Counted from the first letter of the stretch, positions 1 through 7,692 are shown. The stretch is 64,000 nt of DNA from Oscillospiraceae bacterium (GCA_017828975.1 JAGAJN010000024.1:1-64000), one strand, 5' to 3'. Numbers and translations are program-made. Notes: a model not told the origin generated them from the letters alone.

Positions 1-216
1 CAATTTGATTTTGCTCCAGCAAAATCAATGCTTGTTAAATGTAAACACAATTCTCCCAAGTTGAAAACCATGCAATACGTTTTTACAACTGAATATCCAT
101 AAAAAAGCGAAGCTTTGAAGACTGTTATGCAGTCCTCAGAGCTTTGCTTTTTTAGATATTTGATTTTAAGGATTGGAATAACAAATAATTAATAAAGTGC
201 AGAATCTGATACAAAC

Positions 217-500
217 ACGTCCCTAAAAATCAAAATAATACAATATCACATAAGTGTTTACAAATTGTTCAGGCACAAAATTTCTGTGAAGATACTATGA
301 ATATTCATCAGATATTCTGAGATTGTGAGATAATTTGCGTTCATTTGAGATAATTTGAGATAATTTAGAGTAATTTGCGATCACTTTCTTCAAGGCAATT
401 TTCAAAAATCAAATATGATATAATAGACTTACCGGAATGATAAAACGTAATAACACGAAAGAGGATGATCCCAATGCACTTGTACAGATAAGGAAGATAA
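217..500 (+). repeat. Long direct repeat, copy 1: iterons, promoter and mini-ORF
   Basis: This is the first of two about 280-bp direct repeats upstream of parM (the other is at 554-833). Both begin with ACGTCCCTAAA and run through a shared AATATCACATAAGTGTTTAC block. At 327-376 lie five helically phased 10-mers: GAGATAATTT at 327, 347 and 357, a diverged unit at 337, and AGAGTAATTT at 367. An extended -10 (TGATATAAT, 416-424) follows, then a GATGATC dyad and a five-codon ORF (474-491). Ten-bp iterons ahead of a parM gene are the classic layout of a parC centromere bound by ParR. The centromere role is inferred from position and periodicity. Confidence 0.7.
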
Positions 501-553
501 AAAATCGAACATAAGAGAAAAAAATATATAACAAAAGGAAAAATTGACATCAA

Positions 554-833
554 AACGTCCCTAAAGCACAAAATAATACAATATCACATAAGTGTTTACA
601 AAATGTTCAGGCACAAAAATACTGTGACAATACTATGAATATTCATCAGATATTCTGAGATTTTGAGATAATTTGAGTATATTTAAGTAAACTTAAGTAT
701 ATTTAGGTATATTTGCGTTCAGCAATTACAAGGCAATTTTCAAAAATCAAATATGATATAATAGATTTACCGGAAAGAAAAAACGGAATAACACGAAAGG
801 GGATGATCCCAATGCACTTGTACAGATAAGTAA
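554..833 (+). repeat. Long direct repeat, copy 2: iterons and promoter of parM
   Basis: This is the second copy of the upstream repeat. At 665-714 it carries five contiguous 10-mers: GAGATAATTT, GAGTATATTT, AAGTAAACTT, AAGTATATTT and AGGTATATTT. The flanks match copy 1 closely but the iteron block has diverged, so the arrays may bind the same protein with different affinity. An extended -10 (TGATATAAT, 754-762) is the likely parM promoter. A GGGATGATCCC palindrome (800-810) and the five-codon ORF at 812-829 follow. Autorepression by ParR binding over the promoter is expected by analogy with ParMRC of plasmid R1. Confidence 0.7.
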
Positions 834-877
834 GAAAAATCTTAATTGAATAAAAAAATTACAAGGAGGTTTGCCAA

Positions 878-1813
878 TTGGCAGAAAAATATAATGGCGT
901 ATATATCATCGCAGCGGACACAGGCAACGGCAATGTAAAAACTGTGAGCACTTGCACACCCACATCAGTGTCCAAGCATAACAGCAAGCCGCTGACTACA
1001 ACAAATGTTATTGAGTACAACGGCAGCTACTATGTTATCGGACAGGGCCACAAGGAAGTGGTCAGTGACAAAACCCAGGACGAGGATTACTATATACTCA
1101 CGCTGTTCTGTATCGCAAAGGAGCTTTCAAGAGATAATGTGACTGAAGCAAGCGTGCTCATTGCAGCGGGACTGCCTGTTACATGGTATGGTAATCAGGC
1201 AGAATCATATCGGAATTATCTTCGTCAGAATAAAGAAGTTCAGTTTTCCCTTGATGGCGTTACATATAAAGTGGAGATAAAGGACGCAGTAATTCTCCCT
1301 CAGGGATATGCAGCCATCATTGAAAATCTCAAGGACATGAAGGGCGATAATATGCTTGCCGACATCGGGAATGGCACCATAAATATTCTAAAAGTGCGAA
1401 ACGGTATGGTTATTGAGGATAGCTTCAAAACCGAGCTTATGGGCGTAAACGAATGCGTCAAGGATATTCTGAAATATCTGAAAGACAGAACTCACACCGA
1501 TGTTGACGAGTATGTTGCTCTTGAATTTATAAAAACAGGTCAGAGCAGTATCTCGGAAAAATATGTTGATGAAATGAAAAGGATAGTTGAGATATATTGC
1601 AGCAAGGTTCTGAAAGTTCTCGCCCGATATGGCTACAACAGAGATTTTATGAAGCTGTATATCTGCGGCGGCGGAGCGAGGGTGATGAAAAGATTCTGTC
1701 CCGCTGTTGCGAATGATGAGCGTGTGATAATGCTGACAAACATCTGCGCCACCGCAAGAGGATATGAACTTATGACCCTGAAAATGCTGAGGGATCAGTA
1801 TGAAAAGAAGTAA
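878..1813 (+). CDS. parM: ParM-like actin-type segregation ATPase
   Basis: The protein has 311 residues and belongs to the plasmid actin-like (ParM/Alp) family, which forms filaments that push replicated DNA copies apart. The phosphate-1 loop DTGNGN is at about residue 14, the phosphate-2 motif DIGNGT at about 162, and the adenosine-binding ICGGGAR motif at about 262. The start is TTG at 878, placed by a strong AAGGAGG at 863-869. It lies directly downstream of two iteron arrays and overlaps the next gene by 14 bp, the standard parC-parM-parR order. An actin partition locus on an integrated element suggests that the element has a circular, plasmid-like phase. The family call is firm; the exact subfamily is not resolved. 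Confidence 0.88.
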   Translation: MAEKYNGVYIIAADTGNGNVKTVSTCTPTSVSKHNSKPLTTTNVIEYNGSYYVIGQGHKEVVSDKTQDEDYYILTLFCIAKELSRDNVTEASVLIAAGLPVTWYGNQAESYRNYLRQNKEVQFSLDGVTYKVEIKDAVILPQGYAAIIENLKDMKGDNMLADIGNGTINILKVRNGMVIEDSFKTELMGVNECVKDILKYLKDRTHTDVDEYVALEFIKTGQSSISEKYVDEMKRIVEIYCSKVLKVLARYGYNRDFMKLYICGGGARVMKRFCPAVANDERVIMLTNICATARGYELMTLKMLRDQYEKK

Positions 1814-2234
1814 CGAATTCAACACTTGTCTGCATTTTGACTTGTCGGACAGCCTACATCGCAAGGCAGTGGATATACTCGAAAACTATGATAAGAAAAG
1901 ATTTCACTCATACACGAATTTCATAGCAACGGCATTAACGGAATATTCGGAACATCGGGACGATGACATTTTTATTGAAAAGATCACAGAAGCACTTACT
2001 CCGAAAATTACAGAAATCGTAAGAAGAGAGATAGGCGGTTATGAGGGGAAGATAGTTATTCCGGAAAGAACGGTTTCGCAGAAATCGGAAATACTTGGGA
2101 CTAATGAAATAAATGATAAAGCGAAAAAAGAGAATTCTTTACCGGATACCGATATGGAAGAAATCATAAATTCAATAGATTCATCATTCATGAGTACATT
2201 CAGTACCATTCTCAATATCGGTACCGAAAACTAA
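1800..2234 (+). CDS. Putative ParR-type centromere-binding protein
   Basis: The protein has 144 residues and overlaps the 3' end of parM, so translation is probably coupled. The N-terminal 55 residues (CLHFDLSDSLHRKAVDIL, then YTNFIATALTEY) look like a ribbon-helix-helix fold: a short strand and two helices. The C-terminal half is charged and low in complexity, as in ParR proteins, whose tails contact ParM. The assignment rests mainly on position after parM and the predicted fold, because ParR sequences are poorly conserved. The last 40 bp of the gene already belong to the GTAC-rich array that continues downstream. Confidence 0.7.
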   Translation: MKRSNEFNTCLHFDLSDSLHRKAVDILENYDKKRFHSYTNFIATALTEYSEHRDDDIFIEKITEALTPKITEIVRREIGGYEGKIVIPERTVSQKSEILGTNEINDKAKKENSLPDTDMEEIINSIDSSFMSTFSTILNIGTEN

Positions 2235-2415
2235 GTACCAAAGCTGTATTTATGAGGTACAGATGTGGGAAATGTACTGCATCTGTACTTCTAAAGTACC
2301 GAAAATAGGTACTGTTCCGGTATCATTTGGGTACATAAGCATCAAGTCCAAAGAAAAGTATATGAAATGTACCGATATGATACCGGAATAAAAATACCTT
2401 ACTCAAAATAAGTAC
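2194..2415. repeat. Cluster of twelve GTAC motifs
   Basis: Twelve GTAC tetramers occur in 222 bp (at 2194, 2203, 2221, 2235, 2257, 2274, 2285, 2296, 2309, 2331, 2369 and 2412), about one being expected by chance. Several extend to AGTACCGAAA or GGTACC, in both orientations. The cluster covers the parR 3' end and the whole intergenic gap before the next gene. It looks like a binding array for a DNA-binding protein, possibly the HTH/coiled-coil protein encoded immediately after it. The ligand is unknown. Confidence 0.7.
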
Positions 2416-2431
2416 CGAAAGGAGGAAGGCT

Positions 2432-3016
2432 GTGACAATAATTGAATTCTGCAAAATATATCAAATATCTCATCAGGCTGTTTACTCTGCAATTCGCAGA
2501 CATGAAGAAGAGCTGAAAGACCACATTACTAAAAAAAGCAACGGAGTTAAGCTGCTTGATGAATATGCAGTTGAATTTCTGAAACCGAAGAATGTTTCAC
2601 CGGAGAAATACATAGCGGTCTGCGAAGAAAACGATAAACTGCGAGTTCAGAACATTTCGATTACTATGGATAATGAAGATTTACAGAAACGAATAACTGA
2701 GCTTGAAAGCAAGGTACAGAAAGAAAAGGCTGCTGCGGAAAGTTTCAGATCCGATTCAAGCAAGTATTTTCAATTATCTCAAGAAAAGGACAAGCGCATA
2801 AAAGAGCTTGAAAAGCATATATCCGATGTTACGGCATTACTTGATGAAAAGGATAGCCGCATTTCAGATCTGGAGCGTGAAATATCATCGTTAAGAGAAC
2901 TCTGCGATAGTCAGAAATCGGCAATATCGGAGCTTAAGCAGAGATGTGCGGAGCAGGAAGAAGCACTTTCTGCGGCAAAGGGAAATAAAGTTATTTTCGG
3001 CCTTGGAAAGAGGTAG
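2432..3016 (+). CDS. HTH plus coiled-coil DNA-binding protein
   Basis: The protein has 194 residues and starts at GTG 2432 after GGAGGA. The first 40 residues form a helix-turn-helix (IIEFCKIYQISHQAVYSAIR). From about residue 60 to 180 it is a long heptad-repeat coiled coil (many KELE, DLER and ISELKQR blocks), ending in a short basic tail. This architecture is like the single-protein plasmid partition protein Par of staphylococcal pSK1 and like DUF536-type plasmid maintenance proteins; the similarity is one of layout, not alignment. It follows the GTAC cluster, its probable binding site. A regulator or a second segregation factor are both possible. Confidence 0.6.
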   Translation: MTIIEFCKIYQISHQAVYSAIRRHEEELKDHITKKSNGVKLLDEYAVEFLKPKNVSPEKYIAVCEENDKLRVQNISITMDNEDLQKRITELESKVQKEKAAAESFRSDSSKYFQLSQEKDKRIKELEKHISDVTALLDEKDSRISDLEREISSLRELCDSQKSAISELKQRCAEQEEALSAAKGNKVIFGLGKR

Positions 3017-3039
3017 CTTGCAACGTGTTGAAAGGGGGG

Positions 3040-3108
3040 ATGCAACTCTGTTGCATGAAAGGGCGGGTCAGGAAGATAGCAAGCGTAGATTTTGTATCCC
3101 ACAAAATC
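3040..3108 (+). other. Candidate origin of transfer (oriT)
   Basis: The 145-bp gap before the first mobC-like gene holds two perfect hairpins: ATGCAAC/GTTGCAT with a TCT loop (3040-3056) and GATTTTGT/ACAAAATC with a 5-nt loop (3088-3108). Relaxosome accessory genes usually sit next to oriT, and oriT regions carry inverted repeats beside the nick site. No nick consensus could be assigned, so this is an inference from position and structure. Confidence 0.45.
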
Positions 3109-3161
3109 GTTTCTGAGGCACATCCCCAGCCCCCTGATTTAGGAAGGAGATAGCAATAATT

Positions 3162-3509
3162 ATGGCTAAAAGAAATATAGAAAAACATATCAGATTAAGC
3201 GAAAAGGAAGATGATATTCTCAGAAGAAAAGCGTATAAATCCAATGTGAGCGTCTGCGAATACATACGCCGAATGGCTGTGAACGGCAAAATCCTTAAGT
3301 ATGATATTTTGTCGCTGCATGATGATTTGATTAGTTTCAGAATGGTGGGAACCGAGCTGAATGCCATTGCTAAGGAGATAAACACTTACAGAACAATCAG
3401 CGACAAAAACATCAATGCGCTGAATACACAGCTTGACTTTCTTGAAAGTTACACTGAAAATTTCCGTATTCCGACTCCTGAAATTATCGGGGAGGGAGAA
3501 AATCCATGA
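3162..3509 (+). CDS. MobC-like relaxosome accessory protein
   Basis: The protein has 115 residues, with a ribbon-helix-helix-like N-terminus (KHIRLSEKEDDILRRKA) and the MobC-type continuation (VCEYIRRMAVNG, then FRMVGTELNAIAKEIN). MobC proteins bind oriT and help the relaxase open the DNA. The start at 3162 follows AAGGAGA with good spacing. It overlaps the next, paralogous gene by 4 bp (ATGA). No relaxase gene follows, which is unusual because mobC normally precedes mobA directly. Confidence 0.75.
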   Translation: MAKRNIEKHIRLSEKEDDILRRKAYKSNVSVCEYIRRMAVNGKILKYDILSLHDDLISFRMVGTELNAIAKEINTYRTISDKNINALNTQLDFLESYTENFRIPTPEIIGEGENP

Positions 3510-3838
3510 GCAGAAACATCGTTCGTCATCTGAGATTTTCAAAAAGCGAATATGAAGCTATCAGCAGAAAAGCAGCATATCTGAAAATTCCCGAAGGAAG
3601 ATTTATACGCAAAATTGCAATTCAGGGAAATCTGAAAAGATATGATCTGTACGAACTAAGAAAAATCACAAGAGCGTTTCGTTACTGCGGCGACTCTCTT
3701 GAACAGATAAGAAAAATTGCCGAAACAGAAAAATCCGAATATCTGCCTGAGATAAAAAACTTGCAGGACAGATTTTTGATTATAAGCAAATCTTTTGAAA
3801 GAGAAATAAAGAAGCTCAGACCCAATGTGTTGCTCTGA
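3506..3838 (+). CDS. Second MobC-like/RHH protein
   Basis: The protein has 110 residues and is a diverged tandem paralogue of the preceding gene. It shares the layout NIVRHLRFSKSEYEAISRKA, then GRFIRKIAIQGNLKRYDL and FRYCGDSLEQIRKIAE. It is translationally coupled to its neighbour by an ATGA overlap. Two MobC-like proteins side by side suggest a heteromeric oriT-binding complex or duplication followed by specialisation. It lacks any relaxase or nuclease domain. Confidence 0.65.
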   Translation: MSRNIVRHLRFSKSEYEAISRKAAYLKIPEGRFIRKIAIQGNLKRYDLYELRKITRAFRYCGDSLEQIRKIAETEKSEYLPEIKNLQDRFLIISKSFEREIKKLRPNVLL

Positions 3839-3857
3839 GAGAAAAAGGAGAATGTTT

Positions 3858-4148
3858 ATGGAGAAAAACAAAACTGAAATCATTGCACAGATTGTTACGC
3901 TGTTGTCACTGCTTGTTGATGACAATGATAATCAGCAGAAATCATCTGATGCAAAAAATCCCGAAAGTCCTGTTGAGATGCTCACAATCAAAGAGTGTGC
4001 CGAAGCTGTAACAGGCTTATCGGAGCATACGATTCGTCAGCTTGTGGTGCAAGAGAAGATACCGTATATCCGAACAGGCAAGGGTAAGCGTGGGAAAATA
4101 CTTATTAGCAAAGCAGCGCTTTTTGATTATTTGGAATCACAGCATTAA
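3858..4148 (+). CDS. xis: Excisionase-like HTH protein (Xis)
   Basis: The protein has 96 residues. The C-terminal half is a winged-helix/MerR-like excisionase domain (TIKECAEAVTGLSEHTIRQL, then IPYIRTGKGKRGKILIS and FDYLESQH) of the type encoded just upstream of tyrosine integrases. The N-terminal 40 residues are helical and not conserved. Of two possible starts, ATG 3858 is preferred because AAAAAGGAG (3842-3850) is then 7 nt away; ATG 3852 would be too close. It probably bends attachment-site DNA and biases the integrase towards excision. Confidence 0.8.
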   Translation: MEKNKTEIIAQIVTLLSLLVDDNDNQQKSSDAKNPESPVEMLTIKECAEAVTGLSEHTIRQLVVQEKIPYIRTGKGKRGKILISKAALFDYLESQH

Positions 4149-4190
4149 ATAAGAAGATATATTCGTTGGCATATTTCTGTAAAAACAGTC

Positions 4191-4219
4191 TTGACTTTCT
4201 GGTGGTAAAGTGGTAAAAT
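4191..4219 (+). promoter_or_regulatory. Integrase promoter
   Basis: TTGACT (4191-4196) and TAAAAT (4214-4219) are separated by 17 bp, with an extended -10 TG at 4211-4212. This gives the integrase its own promoter, separate from xis. A TGGTAAA motif is repeated inside the spacer, a possible repressor or Xis site. Confidence 0.65.
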
Positions 4220-4267
4220 GAGTATTGCAGAAATATGCCACGGTCAAACATACAAGGAGGTTTGCCC

Positions 4268-5500
4268 ATGGCATCAATAGAAAAACGAGGCGATTCATAT
4301 CGCATCAAAGTATCCTGCGGATACAAAGCAAACGGACAGCAGGTCACACAGAAAATGACCTGGACTCCCGACCCTAAAATGACAGAAAAGCAGATCGAAA
4401 AGGAATTACAGCGTCAGGCAATTCTGTTCGAGGAGGAATGCAGACACGGTCAGATAGTTTCGGCAATAAAGTTTGAAGCTTTTGCTGAGGAATGGTTCGA
4501 GGATTATGCAAAGCTGAATCTGAAAAGCACTACATACACCAGACAGCGTCAGCTTACGAAGCGTGTTTATGCTGCCATTGGTCACATTCGTCTTGACAAG
4601 CTGACCACTCGTGAGATTCAGAAGTTCATCAACAGCCTTGCTAAAGACGGCGTGAATGAGCACACCGGCAAGCCTTTATCCAGAAAAACTATGATCCATT
4701 ATCTGTCGTTTATCTCAACGATCATCGACTATGCGATCAAGATGGATATGCTCAGCGACAATCCCTGCAGGCGTGTGACAATTCCTAAAGGCAGCAAGAA
4801 GGAACGCAAGATTCTCACCATTGAAGAAACCGAGGAGTTTTTCAAGCTCTTAAAGACCGCACCTCTTAAATATCGTGCATTTTTCACTCTTGATATTTAC
4901 AGCGGAATGCGCAGGGGAGAGATGCTCGGTCTGGAGTGGAAGGACATTGATTTTCAGACGGGGGTTATTCATATTCAGCGCACGTCCAATTACACCAAGA
5001 CTAATGGCATTTACACCGATACCACTAAAACGGAAAGCTCTGTGCGATTTGTAAAGGTTCCTATGGAAGTCATTGATGTACTCTTGCTCTATAAAGAAGA
5101 GCAGGACGAGGAGCGCATTAAGCTGGGCAGCAAGTGGCACGATACTGACAGGCTCTTCGTAAAGTATGACGGTCAGCCTATGAATCCGCAGACTCCCTAC
5201 GGCTGGTTGAAGGAATTCTGCGAGAGGAATGATTTTCCGTTTTATGGTATTCATCAGTTCCGTCATCTACATACAAGTTTGCTGATCGGTGCAGGCATTG
5301 ACCCTACCACAGTTTCGGGTATCTTAGGGCATTCTCAAGTTTCAACGACTTTAAATTTGTATAGTCATATGTTCCGAGAAAATCAGATAAAAGCCTGTGA
5401 CGCTGTTGCAAATGCTCTCAGCTTTACGTCAAAGGAGCCTGAGGAAACAAAAAATCCGCATCACACAAATGATACGGAAAGTTATGAGAAGATAGGATAA
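4268..5500 (+). CDS. int: Tyrosine recombinase, element integrase
   Basis: The integrase has 410 residues. It has an N-terminal arm-binding domain (about 1-55), a SAM-like core-binding domain (about 60-165) and a catalytic domain with all key residues visible: Arg215 (SGMRRGE), His329 and Arg332 (HQFRH), His355 (LGHSQ) and the nucleophile Tyr365 (LNLYSHMF). The start ATG 4268 has a perfect AAGGAGG 7 nt upstream; an in-frame ATG 33 nt earlier lacks one. Integrases of this type occur on Firmicutes integrative elements and recombine at tRNA or similar short sites. The gene ends 85 bp from tRNA-Glu, pointing to that locus as the attachment region. Confidence 0.93.
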   Translation: MASIEKRGDSYRIKVSCGYKANGQQVTQKMTWTPDPKMTEKQIEKELQRQAILFEEECRHGQIVSAIKFEAFAEEWFEDYAKLNLKSTTYTRQRQLTKRVYAAIGHIRLDKLTTREIQKFINSLAKDGVNEHTGKPLSRKTMIHYLSFISTIIDYAIKMDMLSDNPCRRVTIPKGSKKERKILTIEETEEFFKLLKTAPLKYRAFFTLDIYSGMRRGEMLGLEWKDIDFQTGVIHIQRTSNYTKTNGIYTDTTKTESSVRFVKVPMEVIDVLLLYKEEQDEERIKLGSKWHDTDRLFVKYDGQPMNPQTPYGWLKEFCERNDFPFYGIHQFRHLHTSLLIGAGIDPTTVSGILGHSQVSTTLNLYSHMFRENQIKACDAVANALSFTSKEPEETKNPHHTNDTESYEKIG

Positions 5501-5517
5501 GTCCCATATAAGTCCCA
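5498..5517 (+). repeat. Direct repeats, possible integrase arm sites
   Basis: TAAGTCCCA occurs twice, at 5498-5506 and 5509-5517, exactly 11 bp apart, overlapping the integrase stop codon. Short helically phased direct repeats next to an int gene are typical of arm-type binding sites in attP. Confidence 0.5.
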
Positions 5518-5532
5518 AGCCCGATTTTTAGA

Positions 5533-5575
5533 CAAAAAGAAAACTCGCAAACAACGTACCTACGTTGTTTGCGAG
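5533..5575 (-). terminator. Terminator of the tRNA transcript
   Basis: A perfect 15-bp inverted repeat, CTCGCAAACAACGTA/TACGTTGTTTGCGAG, with a 2-nt centre lies at 5544-5575. On the minus strand it is followed by TTTTCTTTTTG. It begins 10 nt after the tRNA-Glu 3' end and so terminates the minus-strand tRNA operon. Confidence 0.8.
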
Positions 5576-5584
5576 CAAGTGAAC

Positions 5585-5659
5585 TGGTGACCCGTACGGG
5601 AATTGAACCCATGATTACGCCGTGAAAGGGCGTCGTCTTAACCTCTTGACCAACGGGCC
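5585..5659 (-). tRNA. tRNA-Glu (anticodon TTC)
   Basis: This is a 75-nt cloverleaf with encoded CCA. The minus strand starts GGCCCGTTGGTCAAGAGG, the anticodon loop reads CTTTCAC, and the T-arm GGTTCAATTCC is intact. Its 3' end faces the integrase gene. It is the likely attachment neighbourhood of the element. Confidence 0.95.
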
Positions 5660-5688
5660 AAAAACGGAGGACTGATCCTCCGAATTTG

Positions 5689-5765
5689 TGGTAGCGGCAA
5701 CTGGATTTGAACCGGTGACACCCTGGGTATGAACCAAGTGCTCTAGCCAACTGAGCTATGCCGCC
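5689..5765 (-). tRNA. tRNA-Met (anticodon CAT)
   Basis: This is a 77-nt tRNA with encoded CCA. The minus strand starts GGCGGCATAGCTCAGTTGG and the anticodon loop is TTCATAC. It is probably the elongator tRNA-Met; tRNA-Ile with a modified CAT anticodon cannot be excluded. It is co-transcribed with tRNA-Glu, 29 bp upstream of it. Confidence 0.92.
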
Positions 5766-6032
5766 GTGCAACGTTAATTATTATACCCCAAATCCGACAA
5801 ATTGTCAAGGGTTTTTGATGAAAAAATCAATTTCAGCGATATTTACAGTGTCAGCAGGATATTTTACCGTATATTGTACATTTTAAACAAATAACCTGAT
5901 TTCAACACAAATTTTTAGATTTTAGCAGAATATAACATTATTTACTGCTCATTATGAAATCCTATGAATTCCATAAAATTGTACATATTATAAATAAACT
6001 GACGTTCAAAAATCGGATGACTGTAAAGCATA

Positions 6033-7478
6033 TTAACTTAACACATCGTATTCAAGGTTTTCTTTAAGGAAATCAACAGTTTCTTTGTAGGGGAGGTAAC
6101 GAATTCTGTGGGAGCGTCCATTTTCGGCGGCGGTCCTGACAATAATATCGCAGGTGCCGTTAGCGAGCTGGAAAATCGTCCGACGTATCTTTATTGAGGC
6201 TATTCTATCCGCGGGGACAGCAACCGTGTGCAGCTTGAACCATTTTCCATAACGAAGCGTGAGGAATCCGTCGGCAAAACCTATCCCCGAAAAAGAGAAA
6301 GCCACACTCTCAACGATCAGCAGCCACGCAACAGGTATCAGCACCATTACAGAAGTAAACTGCAGCAATTCCCGAAACTCCGCAAAAAACACCAACCCGA
6401 CAACATTCACCACCAGCGAGGCAAGCACCATAAGCATCCCGCCGGATAGGTAAACGAACACCGCCTTCAGACCCGGCTCCAGCGAATTTCCGGAAACGGA
6501 AAAACCCGGCAGCAGCATACGCAGCGACGCATCCGCCTCCCTGTCGGTGGTTATCGGCACGAACACGGGGATCTCCTGCTTTCTCTTGCCGTAGCCCGAG
6601 CAGCTCACCTGAATGGACCGAACCTTGAACAGCCGCATCAGCACACTTTGGCTGAAATCGGCGTAGTTGATCTTTCGTATATTTATACTATATAAAAAGC
6701 GGGAAAAGAAACCGTTCTCGATTGCCACCCTTCCCCCCTGCCGATATATCCTGAACCCGATATGCCTGAGAATGTTGGAGATGAAGGAGAACAGCCACCC
6801 CGTAATGACCACCAAGCCCAGACCAATGGCAGCAGGCGGAGCGGCTATCGCAATTTTCGACGAAACATCGTTTACAACATTAAATATATCCTCTTCCACC
6901 GAGCGTCCGAAAAGTCGTCCACCCTGAATGAGCAGCGTTGCAATATATGCAGTTCCCGAAGTGGCAGAAGAAAATAGAAATGAAAAAATAAGCAAATTCC
7001 ATTTTGACGGATAATAGAAATATTTTGTCCCGACCTGTCTATCTGTTAATTTCTGTATTAGATATTTCGTTTCTTTTTCTGGTAAAACCATCTTCAGATC
7101 TGCGTTTTTTTCTTTAACTCCGCCAAAATTGCTGTCCGTTTCAATAAAAATATCGGCAGCTTTCAAAGGGCGTTTGAAAAAGGAAAACTGAAAAGTCGCA
7201 GAGCTAATAACAGAAAATGGAATTTCATACCTATACTTTCCAATTATTCCGCCCTCAAAATAAATAGAATCCTCCCTGATCTCGTAGGTCATGAACCGCC
7301 AGCGCAGATAAGCCAGCAGAAGTATCGCCAGCAGGGTCAAAATGTCAATATATGCGCCCTCCAGCCAGTGCCGCCAGTCAAACCGCAGATTTATCAGACC
7401 TCTGACCAGCGGTATCAGCAGCAGCCAGAAATTTTTGAGCGTCAGGCTGAATATTTTTATGGGATGTTGCCGCTTCAT
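6033..7478 (-). CDS. YdbT-like membrane protein with bacterial PH domains
   Basis: The protein has 481 residues. Pairs of transmembrane segments alternate with PH-like (bPH2/DUF304) domains: TM at about 15-60, a first PH domain at 63-140, TM at about 160-235, a second PH domain at 240-310, TM at about 330-390, and a third near the C-terminus (GFADGFLTLRYGKWFKLHTV). This is the YdbT architecture, usually encoded beside a smaller YdbS protein, as here. The B. subtilis pair has been linked to tolerance of membrane-active peptides; the function in this organism is not shown by the sequence. The start has a good AGGAGGG. Confidence 0.82.
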   Translation of the reverse strand: MKRQHPIKIFSLTLKNFWLLLIPLVRGLINLRFDWRHWLEGAYIDILTLLAILLLAYLRWRFMTYEIREDSIYFEGGIIGKYRYEIPFSVISSATFQFSFFKRPLKAADIFIETDSNFGGVKEKNADLKMVLPEKETKYLIQKLTDRQVGTKYFYYPSKWNLLIFSFLFSSATSGTAYIATLLIQGGRLFGRSVEEDIFNVVNDVSSKIAIAAPPAAIGLGLVVITGWLFSFISNILRHIGFRIYRQGGRVAIENGFFSRFLYSINIRKINYADFSQSVLMRLFKVRSIQVSCSGYGKRKQEIPVFVPITTDREADASLRMLLPGFSVSGNSLEPGLKAVFVYLSGGMLMVLASLVVNVVGLVFFAEFRELLQFTSVMVLIPVAWLLIVESVAFSFSGIGFADGFLTLRYGKWFKLHTVAVPADRIASIKIRRTIFQLANGTCDIIVRTAAENGRSHRIRYLPYKETVDFLKENLEYDVLS

Positions 7479-7530
7479 TTTGCCCTCCTATCTATACAAA
7501 TAGTATTATTTTAGCTTGATTATACTGATT

Positions 7531-7692
7531 TTATGTGATTTTACTTTGTGAAAACCGCAGCTTTAGCGCTTTTACGTCCCTTTTGTGACCGCTGTAAAAA
7601 AGTTTTGACCCCGCAGCGATAGACATGATCTGCCGCATCTCCTCCCTGCTGACACTTTGCATTTGCCCCTGTCCCCCCGCAGCTTTAGCCAT
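7531..7692 (-). CDS. Possible small ORF between ydbS and ydbT
   Basis: This is a 53-codon ORF beginning with the ATG inside the ydbS stop region (ATGGCTAA overlap), filling the otherwise empty 207-bp gap to ydbT. The product is basic with a Gln/Gly-rich start and ends KALKLRFSQSKIT. No family is recognised. The overlap would allow translational coupling, but no separate ribosome binding site is visible and it may be spurious. Confidence 0.25.
   Translation of the reverse strand: MAKAAGGQGQMQSVSREEMRQIMSIAAGSKLFYSGHKRDVKALKLRFSQSKIT

Noticed and set aside
365-571. 68-codon minus-strand frame inside the iteron repeat
   Set aside because: It overlaps the promoter and iterons, lacks a ribosome binding site, and is not kept in the second repeat copy.
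216-833. CRISPR array
   Set aside because: There are only two long copies, with short iterons lacking spacer-like intervals and no cas genes.
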